NCBI GenBank assembly: GCA_025362395.1
Contig: JANYGK010000067.1
Span: forward strand, 1 to 49,655
Direction of reading: 5' to 3'
From: Bacteroidota bacterium
Lineage (GTDB): Bacteria; Bacteroidota; Bacteroidia; B-17B0; Aurantibacillaceae
Length of the DNA: 49,655 bases
Shown here: one piece after another, positions 1 to 7,320 of the stretch
Numbering within the stretch: the stretch's first letter is position 1
Layout: the number at the start of each line of letters is the position of its first letter
Translations under genes and position numbers: made by a program
Notes under the pieces: generated by a model
What the model was told of the DNA's origin: nothing
What the model saw: only the letters and a program-made list of their open reading frames with translations
The model's database searches: none

Positions 1-2
1 CT

Positions 3-287
3 GATATACTAACTCCTGAAATTGTAAGTGCTACAGATTATTATCCTTTTGGGATGCCTATAAGTGATCATAAAGTAAATTCTGCTGATTACAGGTATGG
101 ACATAACGGACAGGAAAAAGATGAAGATGTGGGCCATGGTATTTACACAGCAGAATTTTGGCAGTATGACAGTAAGATTGCAAGAAGGTGGAATGTAGAT
201 CCTATTTTTGATCCTTCTACATCACCATATGCCTGTTTTTCTGATAATCCTATTATGTTATCTGATCCGAATGGCGATACCCCATGA
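3..287 (+). pseudogene. RHS core, 5'-truncated by window edge, ended by premature TGA
   Basis: The frame is open from the window edge and reads DILTPEIVSATDYYPFGMP, the typical Bacteroidota RHS-associated core. It continues through the second conserved part (DYRYGHNGQEKDED, then a degraded RRWNVDP and SDNPIMLSDPNGD). A TGA at 285-287 stops it, but the same frame stays open for another 273 codons to 1107-1109. The stop therefore lies exactly between the end of the core and the variable tip. The core is atypical: the usual FNGKE is HNGQE and the usual DYGARIYDPRLG block is replaced. It may be the end of a full-length RHS gene reaching left of the window, or another displaced tip. A stop-to-sense difference would restore one protein. 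Confidence 0.75.
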
Positions 288-1109
288 GAGCCTGAAAAAG
301 GGAAAACCAATGCTTCATCTTCAGCAAAAGGCTATATTGGTAATGAGAAACCTGAAGGCTCAGCAGGATTAAATAAACCTGAACGAGGAGCTGCAGAACC
401 AGATAAAACAATTACACCTTCAAGTAGAATCGTAAATATTCAACCTAAAAATGTTACTCATCAAATTAATAGGATTATCCCAGGGCCCATTTATGATAAT
501 GATGCTCCTGACGTGTGGGTAGGGGGCAGCCCAAAATTACTAGCTGCTGGCAAAGGAAACACTCAAAATATGCCACATCCAGTAAATTTTAAACAACCAG
601 CTTCAAATGAAGGAATGACATTTCCGGGAGTTGGATTTGGGATTAAAGCAGGAATGGTTGAGGCAACGTCAGATGGGCTAGTTACAGTTAATGTAGGGCC
701 TTTTTCACTAAATTCAGATGGTGAAGCTGATGCCTCAGTAAGTTTTGGTCCGGTTGGTGTTGGCACAGGAGGATTTACTCAAAATGGATACACGTCTGGT
801 ACAAGTAAAGAAATATCTGAACCGAGTTCTTTCTACGTAGTAAGCGGAACAACTTTAATTAAAAGAGTTGATGTTGTAGATGTAACAACTACAATAGTTG
901 CAGCAAATGCCACTTCCACTAATATCCAAAGATTCCAAAATGAAAATTATGCTAATGGTACTTCTACGGGTTATGTTAAAATAAAAGATTCTACTCAAAT
1001 AAATGGTAATTATTCAGGTGAATTTGGTAAAATAGGAGGAAGTTTATCTTTACCACTAATATATAAAAACAATATGCCGTCAAAACCATTCTCATTTATT
1101 AAAAATTAG
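288..1109 (+). pseudogene. RHS variable tip after the in-frame stop, unknown domain
   Basis: This is the continuation in the same frame of the preceding core after the TGA at 285-287. An in-frame GTG at 513 could start a 198-residue product, but nothing suggests that it is used. The first 75 residues or so are a Pro/Lys/Glu-rich linker. The rest is Gly/Ser/Thr/Val-rich with alternating polar and hydrophobic residues (for example SFGPVGVGTGGFTQNGY), suggesting a beta-rich domain. I recognise no catalytic motif. Its position, between an RHS core and a lipoprotein gene 3 nt downstream, is that of a polymorphic-toxin tip. The function is unknown. Confidence 0.6.
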
Positions 1110-1112
1110 ATA

Positions 1113-2014
1113 ATGAAAATTATAATTAAATGTTTCGCTTTATCATGTTTAATATATTTCTATTGTTGTAATAATAGTGACACAACAACCAGTGGAATAG
1201 ATGCAAAAAAAAAACTTTATCTACAATAAATTCTAAAAGGAGATTTGATAGCATTGGGATGATTGCAGATTTTATAACTAATTCGGGAGGAAAGCTAACT
1301 ACAAAGGAAACCTCTCAAATTTATTATTCTGACACTAACATAGTTGGCAACCTACTTAATTACGGATATACTCTTATACAGGATGGAAGAATTGAGGATG
1401 GCTTTTTATGTTTAGATAAAGCTTTACTGAAAAATAAAAGTTTTATGCCTTTAATTTGCTCTTATAAATCATTAGGATGGAGCATGTTAAAAGTAAAAGA
1501 CAGTGTTTATTATTATATAAACAAAGCTATTTCCCTTGATAGCAGTAATGCAAGATTCTATTATTTCAGATCCATAGTTTATGCTGAAGATTCTCTGTTT
1601 AAACAAGCTGTTTCTGATATATCAAAAGCAATTATTTTACAACCGAATAATAAGAGTTTAATTGTTATAAGGGGACAATTTAAAATTGCATTAAACGATT
1701 TTAATGGAGCTGCAATAGATATGGAAGAAATTCCTCCGTCCATGAAGGGAAATTTTATGATTTATAGGAACAGAGCATTAATATGTCTTAAGTTAAATGG
1801 GTTTGAAGATTGTATTAAACAATGCGATATCAGTATAAAGTTGAATAATAATTATGGAAATATATATGGTATACGTGCTGCGGCTAAATCTCAATTAGGC
1901 GATTATGAAGGTGCTTTCCAGGATTTAAAAAAAGCTGTAATGTTAGGTGATGAAGAATCAGTGTCTTTATTAAAACAGTATGAGCAATATTACAGACAAC
2001 ATAAAAAGGTTTAA
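1113..2014 (+). CDS. TPR-like lipoprotein, immunity candidate, frame-shifted in an A10 tract
   Basis: An ATG at 1113, 3 nt after the upstream stop, begins a short lipoprotein signal (MKIIIKCFALSCLIYFYCCNN) with Cys in a lipobox-like context. That frame runs into ten A residues at 1205-1214 and stops soon after. A -1 shift (equivalent to one more A) in the tract joins it to the long frame, which has its own possible ATG at 1259 and continues to 2014. The joined protein would be about 300 residues, a Cys-anchored exported protein with several TPR-like helical pairs (for example CLDKALLKNKSF, SDISKAIILQPNN, FQDLKKAVMLGD). Causes could be a sequencing or assembly error, transcriptional slippage or decay. 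Its place after an RHS tip suggests an immunity role, which is inferred. Confidence 0.6.
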
Positions 2015-2026
2015 ATCCATAAGTTA

Positions 2027-2120
2027 GGTAGTGTTCAGATTAGCGCTTTTGCAATAGTTAAAACATAAATGCCTGTAATCTTCACTTTATAAACATAATA
2101 AAAATTCAATAAACGACGTA
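2027..2120 (+). repeat. Boundary repeat copy A (long form)
   Basis: It starts GGTAGTGTTCAGATTAGC, continues CTTTTGCAA, then TAGTTAAAACATAAATG and an AT-rich stretch. It is closest to copy E (7217). Stops occur in all three frames: TAG at offsets 3 and 15, TAG at 29, TAA at 40. It follows the lipoprotein gene of the first cassette. Confidence 0.85.
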
Positions 2121-2122
2121 AT

Positions 2123-2155
2123 TAAAAGAGGGAGGACTATATATCATCTCTTTTA
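2123..2155 (+). terminator. Weak hairpin at end of boundary repeat A
   Basis: TAAAAGAG (2123-2130) is complementary to CTCTTTTA (2148-2155) with a 17-nt loop and no U tract. The same stem is present after copy I (11554-11579), so it probably belongs to the ancestral 3' flank. Termination activity is uncertain. Confidence 0.35.
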
Positions 2156-2219
2156 GATAAGTTTAAGTACTTATTTACAAAAAAGAATTGACAAAGTATT
2201 ATAAAAGTCATTGTAATAA

Positions 2220-2687
2220 TTACAGACAGTATAAATAATATGTTGGGATTAGCTGATATGGTTTACCCTCTTTATATTGAATAGTGCTGGTAAAATTTAG
2301 TTTTTTATTATTAATGATTCTTCCTCTGTACACTGCTTTATATTCGTTTTTATTCACGCGGTTATTGATAAAAGTAAATATAATAGAATCATTTTTTATA
2401 ATAGTATACTTACCAATTTCTGCATAATTTTTATTTATTAATTTATCTACGGTATCACATTTTAAACTGGAAGTCATACTAATAACTGATCCATCCTTTT
2501 TAAATTCTAAGTATTCCCTATAAAAACCCCCTGTATCTGAAGGTGTTTTTTCCGTACAATATAATCCTTCTAAATAATTTTTTTTAGCAGACTTATGTTT
2601 GTGTGTAATGCAGGACTGATAAATTAAGCAACTAATAGTACATAGAAGAGTGTATTTTAAATGGAACAATTTATTGGTTTTTTTCAT
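2220..2687 (-). CDS. Small lipoprotein, unknown, opposite orientation to the array
   Basis: The 155-residue product has a Lys-rich start, a hydrophobic segment and Cys at 20 or 26 (TISC or YQSC), consistent with a lipoprotein signal. The mature part has alternating hydrophobic and polar segments (GLYCTEKTPSDTGGFYREY, IGKYTIIKNDSIIFTF) like small lipocalin-type beta-barrel lipoproteins of Bacteroidota; this is a fold impression only. It is the only minus-strand gene in the array and lies between boundary repeats A and B. Upstream, 2750-2757 reads TATTTTTG on the minus strand, fitting the Bacteroidota -7 box TAnnTTTG, so it may have its own promoter. It could be an orphan immunity gene; function unknown. 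Confidence 0.6.
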   Translation of the reverse strand: MKKTNKLFHLKYTLLCTISCLIYQSCITHKHKSAKKNYLEGLYCTEKTPSDTGGFYREYLEFKKDGSVISMTSSLKCDTVDKLINKNYAEIGKYTIIKNDSIIFTFINNRVNKNEYKAVYRGRIINNKKLNFTSTIQYKEGKPYQLIPTYYLYCL

Positions 2688-2749
2688 TGCAGTTTAATTG
2701 CGTCAGTTTTCTATAATAATATTTATAATTTTTGGTACATATAAAGAGA

Positions 2750-2757
2750 CAAAAATA
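2750..2757 (-). promoter_or_regulatory. Possible -7 promoter box for the minus-strand lipoprotein
   Basis: TATTTTTG on the minus strand matches the Bacteroidota -7 consensus TAnnTTTG, about 60 nt before the ATG at 2687. No convincing -33 TTTG at the usual spacing was found, so support is weak. Confidence 0.25.
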
Positions 2758-2884
2758 ACTTATAAAATATAATGTATTATAAACTTGAGTTTATTGTTGA
2801 AAACTCTTGTAAATTAAAACATTATTAGAACTCACCATGAGGATTCGTGGAGTAATATTTATTTAAGAACCAACTCAACTATTT

Positions 2885-2913
2885 GGTAATGTTCAGATTA
2901 GTGCTTTTGCAAA
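2885..2913 (+). repeat. Boundary repeat copy B (short form) abutting an RHS core tract
   Basis: It starts GGTAATGTTCAGATTAGT and ends GCTTTTGCAAA, then passes directly into the RHS core tract at 2914. Copy F at 9012 has the same junction. Confidence 0.8.
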
Positions 2914-3030
2914 TTGGTAGTATCTGATGCTAAATTAATTGTATCTTCGGATAACGTGATAGATGTGACTGATATACTAACTCCTGAAATTGTAAGTGCT
3001 ACAGATTATTATCCATTTGGTATGCCGATG
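2914..3030 (+). repeat. RHS core anchor tract, copy 2
   Basis: This tract of about 117 bp encodes VVSDAKLIVSSDN through DYYPFGMPM. By eye it differs from 9041-9157 at only four positions, and the window start (1 to about 60) matches its second half. Identity falls sharply after the GMPM codons, so it forms a constant 5' arm in front of variable tips. Confidence 0.8.
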
Positions 3031-3945
3031 CCGGGGAGGAGTTTTAATAGTGGAGATTATCGCTTTGGATTTAATGGGAAGGAGAAAGTTGATGAAATAA
3101 GCGGAAGCGGAAATAGTTATGACTTCGGTGCAAGAATCTATGATCCAAGATTAGGTAAATGGTTAAGTACCGATCCATTACAAGCTAAATATCCTGCTTT
3201 AAGTCCGTATAGTTTTTGTGTTAATAATCCTATTTATTATGTTGACCCAGATGGAAATAAGATTGTTGTTCATTACAGGGACGATAGAGGTAGATCTCAC
3301 AGAGTAGTAATTAGAAAAGTTGCTGATATAGAGAAGTTAAAGGAGGCCCAAGGATTTGGTCAAGATATGTATAAAACATTAACTTATTTAAAAGATGATG
3401 AGCATTTGCAGGAAGCAATATCATTGCGTACAGCGGTTCATACTCGTGAAGTAATGGGGGGTGATTTTGTTGCTTTTGTTCCAAAGGAAAATACAGATCA
3501 ATCGACTGGAGAAAGCTATCAACACCAAATTTATTTTGAAGCCTATGACCCTTTAAATTTAAAAGATAATGATGGAAATTTCACCGGAGAATATCAGTCA
3601 CCGGCCTTAGGATTTCTTCATGAAATAGGGCATTTTCTAAATCGTATAAAAAATGGTGCAAAACAACATGCTATAAATTCTGAGATTAAGAAAAATCCGG
3701 ATGGTAGTTATGTGGATCCTATTTATCATTCTCCAGAAGAGAAAAATGTTATAATAAATGTTGAGAATCCATTTGCGAAAAAGCACGGTGAACCATTGAG
3801 AACTAATCATAAAGGAGATATAGGCAAGCCTGTTGAAAATCCTTCTCAACATTCATCACAAACAGAAGGAGCTGGGCACAATACTAGAGGAGATGGAGGC
3901 AATAATGATAATAGCAACCTTCCAAGAACAATTCCAACCGAGTAA
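2914..3945 (+). CDS. Orphan RHS tip with HEIGH zinc metallopeptidase domain
   Basis: The 343-residue frame starts at a TTG that is simply the first codon of the core tract, so the true start is doubtful and the cassette may be silent. Residues 1 to about 112 are a good Bacteroidota RHS core (DYYPFGMPMPGR, DYRFGFNGKE, ARIYDPRLGKWLSTDP, YSFCVNNPIYYVDPDGN). The tip contains HEIGH at residues 236-240 (FLHEIGHFLN), the HExxH zinc motif. An acidic block follows (SPEEKNVIINVENP, then GEPLRTNHKG). Together this resembles the M91/NleD-type effector peptidases found at the ends of polymorphic toxins. The last 45 residues or so are a Ser/Asn/Gly-rich tail. The likely role is an effector peptidase; its target is unknown. 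The immunity candidate starts 9 nt downstream. Confidence 0.75.
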   Translation: MVVSDAKLIVSSDNVIDVTDILTPEIVSATDYYPFGMPMPGRSFNSGDYRFGFNGKEKVDEISGSGNSYDFGARIYDPRLGKWLSTDPLQAKYPALSPYSFCVNNPIYYVDPDGNKIVVHYRDDRGRSHRVVIRKVADIEKLKEAQGFGQDMYKTLTYLKDDEHLQEAISLRTAVHTREVMGGDFVAFVPKENTDQSTGESYQHQIYFEAYDPLNLKDNDGNFTGEYQSPALGFLHEIGHFLNRIKNGAKQHAINSEIKKNPDGSYVDPIYHSPEEKNVIINVENPFAKKHGEPLRTNHKGDIGKPVENPSQHSSQTEGAGHNTRGDGGNNDNSNLPRTIPTE

Positions 3946-3954
3946 TTATTTAGT

Positions 3955-4467
3955 ATGAAATCAAATAAATTCTATATCTTCTTAATAGCACTAACGTTCT
4001 TCTTTTTAAAAACGAAAGCAATTAGTGCCGCTAATAATAACGATAGTTCTAAAATTAAATCTGTTGATATTATGTCTTTTTATTTTAATCATTTTCCTAG
4101 ATTTGATATTGGAGTATCAACGCTTTTAAAATTAAAGGATGAAAACCAGATGGATAAACGTGGGTTTTATAAATCATTAAATGAAACTGAGTCAGTAAAA
4201 TTATTAGAAAAAATAAGTAGCCTTATAAAATTTGATACTATCATGGGTGTGATTGATAATAATATGGATTTAAGATTCTTAATTGTTATAAATTACGAAA
4301 GTGATAAATTCCCTATCTATATTGGAATTGAAGCTGGTGCATCTGGCAGGATGTTCATAAATGGAAAAAGATACAAAAGAGATAAAATGTTTATAGTGTT
4401 TACCTTAAATTATATAACTAACAAAGGAGTTAAAAAAAGTATTCAAAAAGACATGAAAAGTTGGTAG
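3955..4467 (+). CDS. Exported immunity candidate for the HEIGH effector
   Basis: The 170-residue protein has an N-terminal hydrophobic signal (FYIFLIALTFFFLK) and a probable cleavage near KAISAANN, so it should act outside the cytoplasm. No known domain was recognised. Its position right after the metallopeptidase tip (9-nt gap) makes it the obvious immunity candidate. The final codons and the TAG stop at 4465-4467 lie inside boundary repeat C, so the C-terminus may have been fixed by the recombination junction and the ancestral gene could have been longer. Confidence 0.65.
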   Translation: MKSNKFYIFLIALTFFFLKTKAISAANNNDSSKIKSVDIMSFYFNHFPRFDIGVSTLLKLKDENQMDKRGFYKSLNETESVKLLEKISSLIKFDTIMGVIDNNMDLRFLIVINYESDKFPIYIGIEAGASGRMFINGKRYKRDKMFIVFTLNYITNKGVKKSIQKDMKSW

Positions 4468-4538
4468 TGTTCAAATTAGCGCTTTTGCAATAGTTAAAAC
4501 ATAATGTTTGTAATGTTCTTTGTCAACTGACTTAAAAT
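4463..4538 (+). repeat. Boundary repeat copy C (long form)
   Basis: It starts GGTAGTGTTCAAATTAGC and continues through TAGTTAAAACATAATG and a TTCTTTGTCAACTGAC stretch. It belongs to the same subfamily as copies G and I. It supplies the TAG stop of the preceding gene; homology ends near CTTAAAAT. Confidence 0.85.
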
Positions 4539-4567
4539 AACTCTTTTTACGAGTATAATTTAATTTG

Positions 4568-4784
4568 GCCATTTGGAATTGGCGAATTAGGTAAAGCAAG
4601 CCGTGAATTTATGACTGAAAAAAGCATAGAGTATGTTAGTCCGGCGAAAAAATTCAATTTAAATGGAAATCATCAGGGTTGGGATGAAATGAATTATAAT
4701 GTTTGGCCCCCACAATTAAAATCTGAAAAATCAACCGAAGATTTAAGTGATGGTTCTTACCAAAATACAAGACAGTTAGATTAA
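4568..4784 (+). pseudogene. 3' remnant of an RHS effector tip (no core)
   Basis: The frame encodes a tail from PFGIGELGK through GNHQGWDEMNYNVW to QNTRQLD and a TAA at 4782-4784. It has no RHS core, no plausible start and a mismatch at its left end. The same tail recurs at 10706-10925. The residues have no recognisable motif. It is the end of an effector gene whose front was lost when the boundary repeat was joined to it. Confidence 0.65.
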
Positions 4785-4910
4785 AAGAATATTTATAAAT
4801 AAGGAGTAAACTCTATAATAATCTATTATATGATAAAAAAATTTGAAATAATAATTATCTGTTTGTTTGCATTTATAATCTCTTGCCATCCCTGCTATAA
4901 ACGTTTAACA
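4568..4910 (+). repeat. Long direct repeat, copy 1 (effector tail plus immunity leader)
   Basis: It matches 10709-11047. By eye there are about seven substitutions and one 4-nt indel over 343 bp, roughly 98% identity. It covers the effector remnant, the spacer and the lipoprotein signal of the next gene. Similarity drops abruptly after CGTTTAACA. Confidence 0.85.
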
Positions 4911-5321
4911 AGTTTAAGGAATGGATGGGGTAAAGATACTGTGCTAATAAGATTTCCTGATTTACCAAAACCTATCTTAGATACATTATCAAAATATTAT
5001 GAAGCTAAGTTTACTAAAGATACGACAGATAATGTCCCGTATTTAATTTCATTTAATCATGCAAAACAATTTAAAGAAATGTATTATTATGATATGGATA
5101 GCCCCAAGTTTCGGCTCCCTTTTGGTTTTTTTTTCAAACTTGGTAAAAAAAAATATTTTATTTACAGAAGTGATTTTAGAACGCCATTAGTATATAGTGA
5201 GAACTATTTATATTTTCCTTCCGGAAAATTCTTTGAAACTTTAACTAATAAAGAGCGATATAATGATAGTAATAAGACATGGATTAATAAACAACTCTAC
5301 ATTAAGTACAAAATAAAATGA
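4830..5321 (+). CDS. Lipoprotein immunity candidate (intact paralog)
   Basis: The 163-residue protein starts with a clear lipoprotein signal (MIKKFEIIIICLFAFIISC, lipobox IISC, Cys19). The mature part has several Tyr/Phe-rich strands (MYYYDMDSPKFRLPFG, KKYFIYRSDF, YSENYLYFPSGKFF). A paralog at 10971-11451 has the same mature pattern (YYDAYSKKFRIPFG, KKYFIHYSEL, YNNYLYFPSGGFF) but is frame-shifted. I recognise no family. It follows a decayed effector tail and is therefore an orphan immunity candidate, probably anchored in a cell-envelope membrane. Confidence 0.65.
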   Translation: MIKKFEIIIICLFAFIISCHPCYKRLTSLRNGWGKDTVLIRFPDLPKPILDTLSKYYEAKFTKDTTDNVPYLISFNHAKQFKEMYYYDMDSPKFRLPFGFFFKLGKKKYFIYRSDFRTPLVYSENYLYFPSGKFFETLTNKERYNDSNKTWINKQLYIKYKIK

Positions 5322-5324
5322 TTT

Positions 5325-5444
5325 GGTAATGGGTAATATCGGATGCCAAATTTATTGTATCTTCGGATAACGTGATAGATGCTACAGATATATTAATCCC
5401 TAATATTTTAAGTGCTACAGATTATTATCCTTTTGGTATGCCGA
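5325..5444 (+). repeat. Degenerate boundary (copy D) plus RHS core anchor tract, copy 4
   Basis: A shortened boundary GGTAATGG passes directly into GTAATATCGGATGCC and the core tract. The tract matches 2914-3030 up to GTGATAGATG and again from AGTGCTACAGATTATTATCC, with a diverged middle. Past this it resembles the left-edge core (ISDRKVNSADYRYG versus ISDHKVNSADYRYG). Confidence 0.7.
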
Positions 5445-6370
5445 TAAGTGATCGTAAAGTAAATTCTGCGGATTACCGGTATGGGTTCAATGGCAAAGAG
5501 AATGATCAGGAATCAGGAACAATTGATTTCGGAGAAAGAGCTTATGACTGTCGAATCGCAAAATTTTTTAGTATAGACCCTAGAGCTACAACTTTCCCTT
5601 ATTGGAGTCCATATCAATATGCTGCAAACAATCCTATTAAATTAATAGATGTAAATGGTGAGTCTGCCGGAGACCCAACCAATGTCGCAACTATATCTGC
5701 GAAATTAGATGATGGAAAAGAAGCCGCGAAATATCAATTTACATTATATGTCTTACAACCTAACAGAAATACACGCGATAAATTTGCGTTACCTACAGAA
5801 GTCGGTCATACTTTTATAAAAATAACAAAGATTAATAAAGATGGAACACAGGTAGAAGTAATATTTGGTTATTATCCGTCCTCTGCAGGTGGTATAAAAG
5901 CGGGATCCCCACTGGGCCCAAGATCTGTACCTGGTACATTAAATGATGATAGTGGGCATAAATATGATGCCGCTGTTTCAGTGGAAATTAATAAGCTATA
6001 TGTTGACCTAGTTATTTCTACTGCGCAGTCTTTTGAAAACGGACAGTATGCGTTATGCGGTAAAAATTGCACAAACTTTGGTATCCAAGCTGCTAAAGTT
6101 GTTGGTTTAGATATACCTGAAACAGAATCTCTTATTCCAGTAAAAATCGATTTTGTACCTACGGGCTTAATTATAAAGGAAAAAGTTAAAGGTGCAAATC
6201 CTGCAGATTTAGGTCAAGATTTATTAGATGGTAAATATAATCCTTTAGCCGATGGCGCAACATTAGATACCACTCCTGGAATAGCGACAGACAATACAGG
6301 AACCATTTTAAAACCAATTAATTTGCCCGCTGCGGGAACGTATGGAACAACTCCAATTATACCAAAATAA
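5372..6370 (+). CDS. Orphan RHS tip with permuted NlpC/LRAT-like domain
   Basis: The frame is open back to 5330; the GTG at 5372 is nominal (332 residues). Residues 1 to about 97 are RHS core (DYYPFGMP, DYRYGFNGKENDQE, YQYAANNPIKLIDVNG). The tip has GHTFIKI at 145-151 (His146) and, about 85 residues later, CGKNCTNFGIQAA (Cys229, Cys233). His first and then NC-x-x-F is the order seen in circularly permuted papain-like folds (LRAT, DUF4105 and related NlpC/P60 members), so a peptidase, amidase or acyltransferase activity is plausible. This rests on motif recognition alone. The TAA overlaps the next ATG by 1 nt, so the immunity candidate is translationally coupled. Confidence 0.7.
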   Translation: MIDATDILIPNILSATDYYPFGMPISDRKVNSADYRYGFNGKENDQESGTIDFGERAYDCRIAKFFSIDPRATTFPYWSPYQYAANNPIKLIDVNGESAGDPTNVATISAKLDDGKEAAKYQFTLYVLQPNRNTRDKFALPTEVGHTFIKITKINKDGTQVEVIFGYYPSSAGGIKAGSPLGPRSVPGTLNDDSGHKYDAAVSVEINKLYVDLVISTAQSFENGQYALCGKNCTNFGIQAAKVVGLDIPETESLIPVKIDFVPTGLIIKEKVKGANPADLGQDLLDGKYNPLADGATLDTTPGIATDNTGTILKPINLPAAGTYGTTPIIPK

Positions 6371-6882
6371 TGAAATATAAATTTATCATACTTGTTTTAT
6401 ACTCTTTTCACACGCTTACTGGGCAGAATGAAAGTAAAAAAATACTAAACAGTTTTTTTTTAGAATTAATGAATGGAAATAAAAATAATGATGTCTTATT
6501 TGAGAATTACTTCTACCAAAATCCTCCTTTACCAGATGAGGGTAGAAGCCTAGAAGACATATTATATTATAAAGATACTTTAATACAAAATATTAGAGGT
6601 TTATTTAAAAATCAACGTGTTATGGTAGCGGTGTATACTCTCCAGGAAGCGAAAAAAGAAGAAAAATCATTTATTGTTTATGATTATTATTATGAATTGC
6701 AAAAAGATTATATTTATGTTATTAAATTGAAATCAGATAATTTTGTTAAATTTTTTTACGCTTTAATGATAGATTTTAATGAAATGAATAAAGATCTTAA
6801 ATTTAAAATTTATAAGAAGAATAAAATCGTTTCCTTAGAACCGCAACTTGTAAAGCTTAATAGGATTATTCAATGGAGATAA
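6370..6882 (+). CDS. Exported immunity candidate
   Basis: The 170-residue protein starts on a TAATG overlap with the RHS tip. It has an N-terminal signal (KFIILVLYSFHTLTG, probable cleavage before QNESKK). The mature part is charged and Tyr-rich (YYYELQKDYIYVIKLKSDNF). No known family was recognised. Its position directly after the effector and its export signal suggest periplasmic or surface neutralisation of the effector. It overlaps the next gene by 10 nt, so the three genes look like one unit. Confidence 0.6.
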   Translation: MKYKFIILVLYSFHTLTGQNESKKILNSFFLELMNGNKNNDVLFENYFYQNPPLPDEGRSLEDILYYKDTLIQNIRGLFKNQRVMVAVYTLQEAKKEEKSFIVYDYYYELQKDYIYVIKLKSDNFVKFFYALMIDFNEMNKDLKFKIYKKNKIVSLEPQLVKLNRIIQWR

Positions 6883-7220
6883 TAAAACATGTACTATCTT
6901 TTATTATTTCATTAAGCATTCTTTTTCTTTTAAGATGTTGGGGATATCATCAGCCCTACTTTGGAGTAACTTTTACTGTGATGTATTTATTTGGATGCTC
7001 GTGTTTATTATGTATTACTTTATGTTTTTTAATAATTTCGATTTCATATAAAGCATTATCAAATAATATTTTTTATTTGATTTTTAGTTATTTATCAATT
7101 TTAATGTTTCATGGATTCTCAGTTTATTCCAGCTGGAACTTTTTCTATGTAATTATCGGCATTAACGTAACTATAGGTATTACAATGTTAATCATGTTTT
7201 TTTATAATAGAATTAAGTAG
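6873..7220 (+). CDS. Small integral membrane protein, second immunity candidate
   Basis: The 115-residue protein is hydrophobic throughout, with four likely membrane segments (around residues 8-22, 32-56, 62-84 and 90-111). No charged domain or catalytic motif is seen. It overlaps the previous gene by 10 nt. The TAG stop (7218-7220) is provided by boundary repeat E, so the C-terminus coincides with the junction and may be trimmed. A multi-spanning immunity protein would be usual for an envelope-acting effector; this is inference. Confidence 0.6.
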   Translation: MEIIKHVLSFIISLSILFLLRCWGYHQPYFGVTFTVMYLFGCSCLLCITLCFLIISISYKALSNNIFYLIFSYLSILMFHGFSVYSSWNFFYVIIGINVTIGITMLIMFFYNRIK

Positions 7221-7320
7221 TGTTCAGATTAGCGCTTTTGCAACAGTTAAAACATAAATACCTGTAATCTTTACTTTATAAACATAATAAAAATTCAATA
7301 AATAATGTATTTAAGAGAGG
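7217..7320 (+). repeat. Boundary repeat copy E (long form)
   Basis: It starts GTAGTGTTCAGATTAGCG and follows copy A closely, including CTTTATAAACATAATAA and AAATTCAATAAA. Homology runs to TTTAAGAGAGG, inside the left arm of the hairpin that follows copies A and I, and is then joined to an effector tail. Confidence 0.85.

Noticed and set aside
563-766. Minus-strand ORF of 67 codons inside the first RHS tip
   Set aside because: It is a shadow of the plus-strand frame with no start context and a biased Pro/Ser composition.
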